Of a stretch of 64,000 bases of DNA, positions 50,143 to 59,700 are shown in pieces (positions within the stretch are counted from its first letter, which is position 1; each line of letters begins with the position of its first letter). The position numbers were made by a program, and so were the translations under genes. The notes under the pieces were generated by a model. It was not told the DNA's origin. It saw only the letters and a program-made list of their open reading frames with translations, and did no database searches. The stretch spans positions 1,550,001 through 1,614,000 of the forward strand of contig CBDDIP010000002.1 in NCBI GenBank assembly GCA_965229005.1. Direction: 5' to 3'. The stretch is from CBDDIP01 sp965229005. Lineage in GTDB: Bacteria > Actinomycetota > Acidimicrobiia > Acidimicrobiales > Ilumatobacteraceae.

Positions 50143-50254
50143 GGACGGCAACGGTAGCCAGCGCCGAGTGCTCGGCTGGAGTGAGCTCCTGGCCGCCGCG
50201 GTCAGCGACCCGATTCGCGCTCAATGCGCGTGCCGACCACGCCGATAACGAGCC

Positions 50255-51163
50255 GTGGACGCAGATCGAGCACCGGTGCCCCGACTCCCGCAGCCGCCCG
50301 CGCCCGAGGGAGCCGGTCAGGCGCCCGCGCACCCACCTGCGCCGATCCTCACGCACGAGGTGGGATCGCCGGAGACCCCTCGCTGGCACAGCACCGAGGT
50401 CCGCCTGCTCCCGATCCGGCCGTTCCGAGCCGCGTTCATCGCCGTGCTCGTCGCCGTGTCGTGCGTCGAGATCGGTGCCGGCATCGTCGTCGCCGAAGCG
50501 TGGCGGTCGCGTCGCGACAACCTCGTCGTGTCGACCGAAGATCTCACCAGGCTCGACACGTTGCTCGACCGGCTCCGCGAGCTGGAAGGTTGGTTCGCCC
50601 TTGCCGCTGTCGCGATGGCGATGGTGTGGACGTTCTTCGCCGTGTGGAACGTGCGCCGGGCGGCGCGCAGTACGCGCAGCCCGCTGTTCCACGCAGCGAT
50701 GTGGTTGACCGCACCCGCGGTCGCCATCGTGCTCGCCCGGTTCGACGACGGCACGGAGATCGTCCACCTCGCGATCGGCGTGCTGGTGCTCGAGATGCTC
50801 GTCCTGTACCTCCCGTTCGGTCTGCTCGGGAGCGCAGCCGAGCAGGTCGGTGGTCTGCGCGCGCCGTTTCGGCGGTGGTACCTGTCGGTGGTGCTCGTCT
50901 TCGTCGTCCACGCCGTGTTCACCCGGCCGCTCGACCTCGCCGACCCGACGAACGCCGATCAGCTCGGCCGCACCGCGCTCTTGTACGTCGCCAACGGTCT
51001 CATCGCCGCGATCATGACGTTGATGGCCGGCGACGCCACGCGCAGCATGCTCGGCGCGACGGCGGACAAGGCGTACCGCCACAACCACTCACACGATGAT
51101 GCACTCAGCCGCTTCCACCTGACGGTGAAGCAGGGTGGCATCGAGCGCACGCCGACGCGCTGA
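50255..51163 (+). CDS. Hypothetical six-helix membrane protein
   Basis: 302 aa from a GTG. A Pro/Ala-rich cytoplasmic arm of about 50 residues precedes roughly six membrane helices (for example AAFIAVLVAVSCVEIGAG, FALAAVAMAMVWTFFAVW, AIGVLVLEMLVLYLPFG). The C-terminal tail is polar with HNHSHDD. It could belong to the DUF4328-like group, but I am not sure. It is the only plus-strand gene between 44 and 64 kb and lies between eno and mazG. Confidence 0.65.
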   Translation: MDADRAPVPRLPQPPAPEGAGQAPAHPPAPILTHEVGSPETPRWHSTEVRLLPIRPFRAAFIAVLVAVSCVEIGAGIVVAEAWRSRRDNLVVSTEDLTRLDTLLDRLRELEGWFALAAVAMAMVWTFFAVWNVRRAARSTRSPLFHAAMWLTAPAVAIVLARFDDGTEIVHLAIGVLVLEMLVLYLPFGLLGSAAEQVGGLRAPFRRWYLSVVLVFVVHAVFTRPLDLADPTNADQLGRTALLYVANGLIAAIMTLMAGDATRSMLGATADKAYRHNHSHDDALSRFHLTVKQGGIERTPTR

Positions 51164-51191
51164 TCACCGCGGCCGGTCGCCCGGCGAGCGG

Positions 51192-52643
51192 TCACGACTC
51201 GTCGTGCTTGACCGTCTCCCACAGCTCGTCGAGCGCGTCGAGTCCCGCGGCGTGCAGATCGATGCCGCGATCGCGAGCGAGCTGCTCGACGGATTCGAAT
51301 CGGGTGCGGAACTTGGCCGTCGCAGCGCGCAGTGCGACCTCGGGCTCCACCTTGAGGTGCCGAGCGACGTTGACGACCGCGAACAGCAGATCACCGAGCT
51401 CTTCCGTGATGTGTGCATCACCGGCATCACCACGTTCGTCGATGGCCGCGCGCAGCTCGCTGGCTTCCTCGGCGATCTTCGGCAGCGCCCCGTCGACCGA
51501 CGGCCAGTCGAAGCCGACCTTCGCCGCCTTGCGTTGCACCGCGTCGGCGTAGCTCAACGCGGGGAGTGACATCGCCACGCCGTCGAACACCGACGTGCGT
51601 CCCTTCTCGGCCCGCTTGATCGCGTCCCAATTGGTCAGCACCGTGTCCGTGTCCTCGGCGACGACGTCACCGAACACGTGCGGGTGCCGACGGACGAGCT
51701 TGTCGTGCACACCACTGGCGACGTCGGCCATCGTGAACCGACCCTCCTGCTCGGCGATCGTGGCGTGGAACTCGATCTGGTACAGCAGATCGCCGAGCTC
51801 CTCGATCAGTGCCTCGTCGGTGGTCGGGTCGTCGGGGTCGAGCGCCTGCAGTGCATCGACCACCTCGTAGGTCTCCTCGACGAGGTAGCGGATGAGCGAC
51901 TGGTGGGTCTGCTCGATGTCCCACGGGCACTGCTCGCGCAGCGTGCGTGCCAACTGGTGGAAGCGGACCAGTTCGGCGCCGACGGGCGCGCCGAGGTGCG
52001 GGATGTACAGGCAGGTGAGGTGGTCGGCGGTGACCGTCCGGTCGAGCTCGGCCCAGGTGGTGTGCACGATCGCCTCGTCGGGCAGGCCGAGCCGTTGGAG
52101 GATGACCACCGGCTCGTCGCCGGTCGCGCCCTCGACCGCGAGCTTGATGTCGCTGAGCACGTAGTCGGCGTGCGCGTGGGCGACGAGCAACGGGCCGCTG
52201 TCGCCGGCAGCGGCAACGGCGAAGTCGTGACCGTCGATGAGGCGGACACGCGACTCCACCGGGTCGATGCCGAGCCGTGCGTAGGCGACGTCGAGGAACG
52301 ACATCGCCGGCAGGACCTCGCACGTCACGCGTGCGTCGGCCATGAGGTGGCGCACGCTCCGCTCCAACACGAGCGGCGAGCCGGGGACGGCGTAGAGCAC
52401 GTGACCGTGCACGGTCGCCGCGGCGACGAGCCGGTCGGTGATCTCGGCGTAGACGTCGGCAAACGTGTCAGCTGCCTCGTAGACGTCGTCGAAGCTGATC
52501 GCATCGGCGACGAGCGACGCCGAAGGATGACGTGTCGTCCGCAGGTAGCGCTGATCGATCCGCTCGATCGCGGCCAGCGTCTCGCCGGTGATGTGATGGG
52601 CGGCGCCGGGCCCGAGCCCGACGATGGTGATCGTCGGTGTCAT
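51192..52643 (-). CDS. mazG: YabN-type protein: tetrapyrrole methylase domain fused to MazG
   Basis: 483 aa. Residues 1-225 are a TP-methylase fold (IVGLGPGAAHHIT at the start, YAVPGSPLVLERSV, LPAMSFLDV). Residues 226-483 are two MazG repeats (REQCPWDIEQTHQSL and LVEETYEVVDAL; then IAEEASELRAAI and EELGDLLFAVVNVARH), with the EExxE plus ExxD metal sites. MazG hydrolyses NTPs to NMPs and cleans non-canonical nucleotides. The fusion is known from Bacillus YabN. It follows the SurA-like gene by 10 bp. Confidence 0.93.
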   Translation of the reverse strand: MTPTITIVGLGPGAAHHITGETLAAIERIDQRYLRTTRHPSASLVADAISFDDVYEAADTFADVYAEITDRLVAAATVHGHVLYAVPGSPLVLERSVRHLMADARVTCEVLPAMSFLDVAYARLGIDPVESRVRLIDGHDFAVAAAGDSGPLLVAHAHADYVLSDIKLAVEGATGDEPVVILQRLGLPDEAIVHTTWAELDRTVTADHLTCLYIPHLGAPVGAELVRFHQLARTLREQCPWDIEQTHQSLIRYLVEETYEVVDALQALDPDDPTTDEALIEELGDLLYQIEFHATIAEQEGRFTMADVASGVHDKLVRRHPHVFGDVVAEDTDTVLTNWDAIKRAEKGRTSVFDGVAMSLPALSYADAVQRKAAKVGFDWPSVDGALPKIAEEASELRAAIDERGDAGDAHITEELGDLLFAVVNVARHLKVEPEVALRAATAKFRTRFESVEQLARDRGIDLHAAGLDALDELWETVKHDES

Positions 52644-52653
52644 GCGCGGGCCA

Positions 52654-53475
52654 TCAGGTCATCGGGACGACGGACGCCGTCGCGGCGTCCCACCGGCCGT
52701 AGGTCGAGTCGACATCGACCTGTGCCGACTCGAACACCTGCTCGGTCGCCAGCGACTTGGCGATCGTCGCCTGCATCGTCGATTCCAGCTCGTCGAAGGG
52801 TCGCAGCAGGAACACCACCGGCGTGCCCTGGATGTCCATCGAGATCGCTTGCCCGACGGGGACAGCCTCGAGCGCCTGCACGCCGGCCGCGAGGTCGCTG
52901 GATCCGATGGTGCTCGTGGGGACGCACTCGACACCGTTCTTGTCGCGCACGATCCCACCGGCGTCTTGGACGTCCTGGTTGCTCGAGTACTTCGCCACGG
53001 CCTCGGCGAGGGACATCCCGTTGTTGATCGCCTCGGCGGCCTCCTGCGAGGTCGCCTTGTCCGCGGCGTCGAGGATCCCGAGGCAGACGAACTGGGACAC
53101 GGCTGGGCCCCGCTCGTACAGCGCCTTGGCGTCCTCCGCCGATGCCGGCGGCAACGCGGCGACGGCTGCTGCAAGCGCCTGCTCGGTGTCCGCCACCGAG
53201 GTGTCCGCACCGAGGATGCGCGCCCGGATCAGGTCGGTGAGGCCTTTCTGGGTCTCGGCAACGGTGGGTCGGGCCGGTGCGGTCTCGCCGGGGGCGACCG
53301 ACGTCGACGTCGTTGCGCTCGCGACGACCTCGATGAAGTCGCGCAGCTCCTGCTCGCTGATGTCCTTGCCGTTGACCGTGGCGACCCGGTCCCCGGACTC
53401 GACGGGCTGGCAGGCGGACATGGCGAAGGCGGCCACGATGGTGGCGCAGGCGAGCAGACCGGGGCGACGGATCAC
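52654..53475 (-). CDS. SurA/PrsA-like lipoprotein
   Basis: 273 aa from a GTG at 53475. Lipoprotein signal with lipobox MSAC, then VATVNGKDISEQELRDFI, the SurA-N-type chaperone start. The C-terminal half (FVCLGILDAADKATSQEAAEAI, then YSSNQDVQDAGGIV and VGQAISMDIQGTPVVFLL) has the parvulin-like layout, with key active-site residues not clearly kept. It should assist folding of exported proteins. It lies 44 bp after the Hsp70-binding-protein fusion on the same strand, so they probably act together. Confidence 0.8.
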   Translation of the reverse strand: MIRRPGLLACATIVAAFAMSACQPVESGDRVATVNGKDISEQELRDFIEVVASATTSTSVAPGETAPARPTVAETQKGLTDLIRARILGADTSVADTEQALAAAVAALPPASAEDAKALYERGPAVSQFVCLGILDAADKATSQEAAEAINNGMSLAEAVAKYSSNQDVQDAGGIVRDKNGVECVPTSTIGSSDLAAGVQALEAVPVGQAISMDIQGTPVVFLLRPFDELESTMQATIAKSLATEQVFESAQVDVDSTYGRWDAATASVVPMT

Positions 53476-53519
53476 AGCCGACGACCCTATCCGCGACGTG
53501 CGCTCATCCGAAGGCCGGC

Positions 53520-56192
53520 TCAGGTGGGGAAGCTGTCGTCGATCGCAGCGGCGACGTCCGCGGTGCTCTTGCCGTCGACCCAGCTGATCATCTCGCTCCA
53601 GAACGTGCCGGAACCCACTTGGCGCGGGAACAGGTCCGTCGCGTGGCCGCGATACGCGTCGCAACTGGCGATGATCTCGGCGAGCCCGCGGTCGAACGGA
53701 TCGGTCATCACCGATGGATCGACGTGGATGTTGGGTGAGTACCACTCGCCGAGCGCCATGCGTTCGTTGGCGTACTCCGCGCTCGTGAGGAACTCGGCGA
53801 CTGCCGCCACCTCTGGTCGATCCGCGAGCGCCGTGACGAAGGTGCCGCCTGCGATCATCGGCCTCGGGTCGCCCGTCTGCTCCGGTGGGAGGTAGAAGGC
53901 GTTGATGTCGCCGGTTGGGCCGAAGGTCGTGCCGCCTGGAAAGAGCGATCGATAGAACTCGGCCTGGTGGAACAAGAAGCAGCCCTGGTTCAACAGCGGA
54001 AGGCCGGCTGTGGCGAACGGAGCGGTCGAGATGCTGTCGGTGCCGCCGTTGACGAAGTCGTCTCGATTGACGATCATCCCCGTCTTGTCCATCGCATCGA
54101 GGATCGCGGGATCCGAGAAGGGGACTTCGTGTGCGACCCACTGGTCGTAGACCACGACCCCGGTGGAACGTGCGACCACGTCATCGAGCCAGTACGTGAT
54201 CGGCCAGCCGCTCGCGTTGCCGGACTCGGCGCCGAGGCACCAGGGCGTCCCTCCGTCATCGACGATTCGTTGGCTCAGGTCGAGCATGCTGGCAAACGTG
54301 ACGGGCACGTCGTAGCGGGCGGCATCGAACGCGGCGGGTGAGTACCAGACGAGGCTGCCGGGGTCGATGTCGAACGGCGGTGCGTAGAACGTGCCGTCGA
54401 TCGTGCCGAGCGCGGCTGCGCCCTCCAGGTCGTTGGCCTCGACAGTCGACTGCAGGTCGAGCGGCACGGCGCGGCCCCTCCCGGCCAGTTCACTCATCGT
54501 GGCGCGTGAAACGAGCGCGAGGTCGGGCGGCGAGCCGCCGTCGGCCAGGTCGAGGATGTCCGACTCGTTGGTGGCGCTCGTGTACTGCACGTCGATCCCG
54601 GACGAGGCCTCGAACTGCTCCCACGCTCGTTGGAGCGAGTCGGCATCGGTGTCGCGAAGCGTTCCGGCGATCCGCACGATCGTGCCGGCGAACGGTTGAC
54701 CGATCGCCGCGGAGTCGGTCGCCGACGGATCCGCACTGGTGGGCCCGGACACTGCAGTCGCCGTGGACCCGCTCGTCTCGCCAGGCGTTGAGGAGCCGCT
54801 GGCGAACGTCGTCGATGATGCCTTGTCGCCGCTGTCGTCCGAGCGCGTCGCCAGCGCGATCACGCCGCCGGCGACGAGCAGTGCGGCGATGGACGCCACC
54901 GCCAGCCTCGCGTTGCGGCCCGACTTGGGGGCCGGTGATCGCGGCACCGGGGTGAAGGACTCGCGCGTCGGTGGGAGGGGTGGTGCCGCTGGTCGACTCA
55001 GCGAGCGTTCCGGCTGCGGAGCGGGGATCACCGCGATCGGAGGCGGCGGAGGTGCCGCGGGCATGAACTCGATCGCCGGTGTGGTTGGCGCCTCGATGAG
55101 CGCGAGCGATTGCATCGAGACGGTCGCGGCCGGGTCGAGCGAACCGGCCGCTCCCATCGCGATCGCGAACTTCGGGTGGGCGTCGAGCGCGGCTGGCCGC
55201 CCCGTCGTCTGCTGCACCAGCTCGGCAACGAGCGGCGTCCGCGCGCTGCCACCGACGAGCAGCACGCGATCGATGTCGTCGTTGTCCACGCCGGCGGCTG
55301 TGATCGCCCGCCGCAGGGCGTCGGTGGTGTCTCGCAGCCGCGGGCGGATCATGCTCTCCAGCTCGGGCCTCGTGAGCCGGATGCGCCGGTTGACCGAGCC
55401 GATGGCGACGTCGATCGACGTGTCGGTGTCGGTGGACAACGCCTCCTTGGCGGCGCGGCAGTCGTCGCGCAAGCGGTGGAGCGCGGACAGCATCACCGGA
55501 TCGTTCTGGTCGACGTCGGCGATCTGGTCGCCGAACTGATCGGTGACGTAGCCGAGGATCGCCTCGTCGATGTCGATGCCGCCGAAGCGGTCGAGGCCCT
55601 CGGGCACGCCGAGCAGATCGAAGCCCGTGGCGGTCTTGCGCAGCACGGCCGCATCGAACGTGCCACCGCCAAGGTCGTACACAGCGACGAGCGTCCCGGG
55701 TTCGACGCGGTCGCGAGCGGCGTACGAGATCGCAGCTGCTTGCGGTTCCGGCAGGAACGAGGTGTGAGCCAAGTCGAGGCCGCCGATGCGTGCGACCTCG
55801 CGCATCGCCTCCAACTTGTATGGCCCGAAGTTGGCGGGGTGGGTGAGCACGACGTGCTCGGGTGGTCCGCCTTCGCGGACGCTGACGATCTTCACGATCT
55901 CGCGCAGCAGCGCACCCATGAGCGCGTCGGCGCCGAACGGCGTCCCGCCGAGGCGGATCGGTGTCGGGTCGCCCAGTCGCCGCTTGAACTCACGCGCCAT
56001 GCGCGTCGGTTCCAACAGGCCCCGGCGCACCGCTGCCTCGCCCACGATCAGCTCGCCGTCCTCGCGCAGGACGACCACCGATGGCATCACCGGGTTCGAC
56101 GCGCTCAGCGTGGCGATCTCGACGTGGCCGTCGCGGTTCACTGCAGCGGCGGAGTAGGTGGTGCCGAGGTCGACGCTGAGCCGATAGGTCAT
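53520..56192 (-). CDS. Transmembrane fusion of Hsp70 ATPase domain and ABC-type solute-binding domain
   Basis: 890 aa. Residues 1-365 are an Hsp70/DnaK-type ATPase with phosphate-1 VDLGTTYS (7-14), phosphate-2 YDLGGGTFD (172-180) and adenosine motif LVGGSARTPLV (312-322), but no Hsp70 peptide-binding domain. A proline-rich linker (380-425) leads to one membrane helix (about 430-449), then a Ser/Thr-rich spacer and, from 503, a family 1 extracellular solute-binding domain (WEQFEASSGIDVQYTS, then NGGTDSISTAPFATAGLPLL and TFVTALADRPEVAAVAEFL). No ABC permease or ATPase is nearby. The topology puts the ATPase inside and the binding domain outside. A ligand-controlled Hsp70 switch is my inference. 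Confidence 0.88.
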   Translation of the reverse strand: MTYRLSVDLGTTYSAAAVNRDGHVEIATLSASNPVMPSVVVLREDGELIVGEAAVRRGLLEPTRMAREFKRRLGDPTPIRLGGTPFGADALMGALLREIVKIVSVREGGPPEHVVLTHPANFGPYKLEAMREVARIGGLDLAHTSFLPEPQAAAISYAARDRVEPGTLVAVYDLGGGTFDAAVLRKTATGFDLLGVPEGLDRFGGIDIDEAILGYVTDQFGDQIADVDQNDPVMLSALHRLRDDCRAAKEALSTDTDTSIDVAIGSVNRRIRLTRPELESMIRPRLRDTTDALRRAITAAGVDNDDIDRVLLVGGSARTPLVAELVQQTTGRPAALDAHPKFAIAMGAAGSLDPAATVSMQSLALIEAPTTPAIEFMPAAPPPPPIAVIPAPQPERSLSRPAAPPLPPTRESFTPVPRSPAPKSGRNARLAVASIAALLVAGGVIALATRSDDSGDKASSTTFASGSSTPGETSGSTATAVSGPTSADPSATDSAAIGQPFAGTIVRIAGTLRDTDADSLQRAWEQFEASSGIDVQYTSATNESDILDLADGGSPPDLALVSRATMSELAGRGRAVPLDLQSTVEANDLEGAAALGTIDGTFYAPPFDIDPGSLVWYSPAAFDAARYDVPVTFASMLDLSQRIVDDGGTPWCLGAESGNASGWPITYWLDDVVARSTGVVVYDQWVAHEVPFSDPAILDAMDKTGMIVNRDDFVNGGTDSISTAPFATAGLPLLNQGCFLFHQAEFYRSLFPGGTTFGPTGDINAFYLPPEQTGDPRPMIAGGTFVTALADRPEVAAVAEFLTSAEYANERMALGEWYSPNIHVDPSVMTDPFDRGLAEIIASCDAYRGHATDLFPRQVGSGTFWSEMISWVDGKSTADVAAAIDDSFPT

Positions 56193-56243
56193 GCGGCGTG
56201 TCCGGCGATCACGGCGCGGACCTTAGTGGGGTGTCGTCGACGC

Positions 56244-59200
56244 TCAGCCGACCGGGACGAGCTCGCGAAGGAAGGCGACCAGCGATTCGGCCTGGTCGGT
56301 GTTGCGGCGCAAGGGCACCACGAGCTGCTGTGCGTCCTGCTTGTACAGGGCGTCGCGACTCAAGCGCTTGAGGCGCATCTCCTCACTTGTCTTCAGCGTG
56401 ATCGGGCCGAGCCGCGCCTGGTTGGACGAGATCGACACGTCGTGCAGTCCGAGGCGATGGCACTCGGCACGCAAGGAGCCGACGTTGAGCAGTGCGGCCG
56501 CGGGATCGGGCACGGGGCCGTAGCGGTCCTCCCACTCGGCGCGGATGTCGTCGACCTCGGCAGCAGTGGTGACACCGGCGAGGCGGCGGTAGGCCTCCAG
56601 CCGCAGCTCCTCCTTGGCCACGTAGTCGGTGGGCAGGAACGCGTTGGTCGGCACGTCGAGCTTCACCTCGGACGGGGCCTTCGGCTCCTCGCCCTTCATC
56701 TCGCCGACGGCTTCGGTGACCATCTGGCAGTACAGGTCGTACCCGACCGCGGCGATGTGGCCGGACTGCGACTCGCCGAGCAGGTTGCCGGCGCCACGGA
56801 TCTCGAGGTCGCGCATGGCGATCTTGAACCCGCTGCCGAGCTCGGTCGCCTCGCCGATGGTGCGCAGGCGCTCGTACGCCTCCTCGGTGAGCCGCTTGTC
56901 CTGCGGGTGGAAGAGGTAGGCGTACGCACGAGAACCGCTGCGGCCGACGCGGCCGCGCAGCTGGTGCATCTGGCCGAGGCCGAGCAGGTCGGCGCGCTCG
57001 ACGACGAGCGTGTTCACCGTTGGCATGTCGATGCCGCTCTCGATGATCGTCGTGCACACGAGCACGTCGAAGCGGCCCTCCCAGAAGTCGACGACGACCT
57101 GCTCCAGCGAGCCCTCGTCCATCTTCCCGTGGGCGATCGCGATGCGCGCTTCGGGCACCAGTTCGCGCAGCCTCGACGCGGCCATGTCGATGGTCTGCAC
57201 GCGGTTGTGCACCCAGAAGACCTGGCCTTCACGCAGCAGCTCGCGACGGATCGCCTCGACGGCGACGCGCTCGTCGTACTCGCCGACGAAGGTGAGGATC
57301 GGCTGGCGATCAGCCGGCGGGGTCTGCAGCAGCGAGAGGTCGCGGATGCCGACGAGGCTCATCTCCAGGGTGCGCGGGATCGGCGTCGCCGACAGCGTCA
57401 GCACGTCGACGTTCACCTTGAGCTTCTTCATCTGCTCCTTGGCCTGCACGCCGAAGCGCTGCTCCTCGTCGACCACGAGGAGGCCCAGGTCCTTGAACAC
57501 GACGCCTTCCTGGAGGAGGCGATGGGTGCCGATGACGCAGTCGACCTCGCCGCTCTTCAGGCCCTCGAGCACGGTGCGTGCTTCCTTCGCGGTGAGGAAG
57601 CGGCTGAGCACCTCGACGCGGATCGGGTAGCCGGCGAAGCGGTCGGCGAACGTGTTGCCGTGCTGCGTCGCGAGCAGCGTGGTCGGGGCGAGGACCGCCA
57701 CCTGCTTGCCGTCCTGGATCGCCTTGAACGCGGCGCGGATGGCCACCTCGGTCTTGCCGAAGCCGACGTCGCCGCACACCAGCCGGTCCATCGGGTAGGC
57801 GCGTTCCATGTCGGCCTTGATGTCGTCGATCGCCGTGCGCTGATCGGGCGTCTCGACGAAGGGGAACGACTGCTCCATCTCGTGCTGCCACGGCGTGTCC
57901 TGCCCGAACGAGAAGCCCGGCGCGTTGATGCGCTTCTGGTAGAGCACGACCAGTTCCTGGGCGATCTCGCGGACCGCGCTCTTGACCTTCGATTTGGCCT
58001 TGGCGAAGTCGGCGCCGCCGAGGCGGTGCAGGCTCGGTGCCTCGCCGCCGACGTACTGGCGCAGCGCGTCGATCTGGTCGCTCGGCACGTACAGGCGGTC
58101 GCCGCCCTTGTAGGCGACGAGCAGGTAGTCGCGTTCGATGCCACCGATCGTGCGCTTGACCATGCCTTCGTACTGCCCGACGCCGTGCTGGTAGTGGACG
58201 ACGTAGTTGCCGGGCTTGAGGTCCTCGAACAGTCCAGTGGCCTGGCGCTTGCGCGGGCGGGCAGCGCGGTGGGCGCGGCGTCGGCCGGTGAGATCGGCTT
58301 CGGCGACGACGGCGAGCTTGGCACCGGGCAGCAAGCAGCCGCGGTGCAGTGGGGCGATCACGACGTACCCGCCGGGCTTGGTGAGATCGACGGTGTCGTC
58401 TGCTCCGACGACGCGGAAGTCGACCCCGCGATCGCGCAGCAGCTGGGCCATGCGGTTGGCCGAGCCCTCGCCGTCGGCGGCGACGATGACGCGGTACTTG
58501 TCACGCAGCAGCTCGTTCAGGCGCGTCGCCAGCCCTTCGCCGTCACCGACGACGGGCCCCCATCCCGACGCTGAGACGACGGGGGAGTCGGGGCTCGTCG
58601 GCGCGGACGTGATCGTCCACATCGACTGTCCGGATGCCAGCAAGCGTGAGGGATCGGCGTGCAGTCGGGGGAACTGGCGCTCGCTGTCGCGTGCCCACGT
58701 GCTGGCGAGCGCCTTCGCCAGGTCGGCCTCTTCGGCCAGCAGGTCGTCGGCGCGGTCGCGCATCCTCCGCGGCTCGACCATCGCCACCTTGGCGCCCTTC
58801 GGCAGGACGTCGGTCAGCAGCACGTCACCGTGCTCGTCCTTCGGCGTCAGCCATGGCAGCCAGCTCTCCATGCCGTCGAACAACGTGCCCTCGGCGAGGC
58901 GCTCCCACTGCTCGCGTCCCCACGGTTCTTCGGCGACGAGTGCCGCGGCGCGTTCGCGCACGGCATCGGTCGGCACCAGCTCGCGTGCGGGGAAGATCAG
59001 CGCCTCGACGAGCTCGTCGGTGCTCCGCTGGTCGTTGACGCCGAAGCTCGTCAGGCGATCGACCTCGTCACCCCACAGGTCGATGCGAATCGGAGCGTCG
59101 GCTGTCGACGGGAACACGTCGATGATGGCGCCGCGCCGCGCCACCTCGCCTCGGTGCTCGACCAGTTCCTCGCGGCGGTAGCCGGCATGGACGAGGTCGT

Positions 59201-59657
59201 GCAGGAGCACGTCGGGATCGATCACGTCGCCGCGGCGGACGCGCACGGGTTCCACCTCGGCAGCACCCGGCCCGATGCGCTGCAGCAGGGCGCGAACGCC
59301 GGCGACGATGATCGCCGGGCATCGCTCGGGATCGCGCAGGCGCCACAGGACCTCGAGCCGTCGGCCCATCGTCTCCACGCTCGGGCTGACCCGCTCGAAC
59401 GGCAGGGTCTCCCACGCGGGGAAGAGCACGACGTCGCCGTCGGGCATGTACTGCGTCAAGTCGTCGGCGAGCTGGCCGGCGTCGGTGCCGGTCGGGCACG
59501 CGACCACGAGCGGGCGCCGACCGCTCAGCTGAGCGAGCGCGGCGACGCTCACGGCGCGCCCCGACTCGGGCACGGCGATGAAGCCCGACGGGTCGCCGAG
59601 GGCGCGGGTGAGCGCCTCCTCAGCCCGGAGGAGCGGGGGGAGCGTTGACAATCGCAT
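56244..59657 (-). CDS. mfd: Transcription-repair coupling factor Mfd
   Basis: 1137 aa from the ATG at 59657; a frame extending to 60086 runs through the repeat array and is not used. UvrB-like N-terminal region (SLHRLGGADF lies later, at the RNA polymerase-interacting part), helicase motifs CGDVGFGKTEVA (Walker A) and VVDEEQRFGV (DEEQ), TTIIESGIDMP and QLRGRVGRS. Mfd removes stalled RNA polymerase and recruits UvrA. Its place near pth, rplY, prs and glmU is normal for actinobacteria. Confidence 0.96.
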   Translation of the reverse strand: MRLSTLPPLLRAEEALTRALGDPSGFIAVPESGRAVSVAALAQLSGRRPLVVACPTGTDAGQLADDLTQYMPDGDVVLFPAWETLPFERVSPSVETMGRRLEVLWRLRDPERCPAIIVAGVRALLQRIGPGAAEVEPVRVRRGDVIDPDVLLHDLVHAGYRREELVEHRGEVARRGAIIDVFPSTADAPIRIDLWGDEVDRLTSFGVNDQRSTDELVEALIFPARELVPTDAVRERAAALVAEEPWGREQWERLAEGTLFDGMESWLPWLTPKDEHGDVLLTDVLPKGAKVAMVEPRRMRDRADDLLAEEADLAKALASTWARDSERQFPRLHADPSRLLASGQSMWTITSAPTSPDSPVVSASGWGPVVGDGEGLATRLNELLRDKYRVIVAADGEGSANRMAQLLRDRGVDFRVVGADDTVDLTKPGGYVVIAPLHRGCLLPGAKLAVVAEADLTGRRRAHRAARPRKRQATGLFEDLKPGNYVVHYQHGVGQYEGMVKRTIGGIERDYLLVAYKGGDRLYVPSDQIDALRQYVGGEAPSLHRLGGADFAKAKSKVKSAVREIAQELVVLYQKRINAPGFSFGQDTPWQHEMEQSFPFVETPDQRTAIDDIKADMERAYPMDRLVCGDVGFGKTEVAIRAAFKAIQDGKQVAVLAPTTLLATQHGNTFADRFAGYPIRVEVLSRFLTAKEARTVLEGLKSGEVDCVIGTHRLLQEGVVFKDLGLLVVDEEQRFGVQAKEQMKKLKVNVDVLTLSATPIPRTLEMSLVGIRDLSLLQTPPADRQPILTFVGEYDERVAVEAIRRELLREGQVFWVHNRVQTIDMAASRLRELVPEARIAIAHGKMDEGSLEQVVVDFWEGRFDVLVCTTIIESGIDMPTVNTLVVERADLLGLGQMHQLRGRVGRSGSRAYAYLFHPQDKRLTEEAYERLRTIGEATELGSGFKIAMRDLEIRGAGNLLGESQSGHIAAVGYDLYCQMVTEAVGEMKGEEPKAPSEVKLDVPTNAFLPTDYVAKEELRLEAYRRLAGVTTAAEVDDIRAEWEDRYGPVPDPAAALLNVGSLRAECHRLGLHDVSISSNQARLGPITLKTSEEMRLKRLSRDALYKQDAQQLVVPLRRNTDQAESLVAFLRELVPVG

Positions 59658-59700
59658 TGCCCACCCGAGGGTACCGGCGAGGTCCCAGCGCGGCCTGTCC

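Noticed and set aside
55110..58574. 1154-codon open frame on the plus strand
   Set aside because: It lies antisense to the Hsp70 fusion and mfd, crosses their boundary, and its Arg/Asp/Val/His-biased composition is that of a shadow frame in GC-rich DNA.
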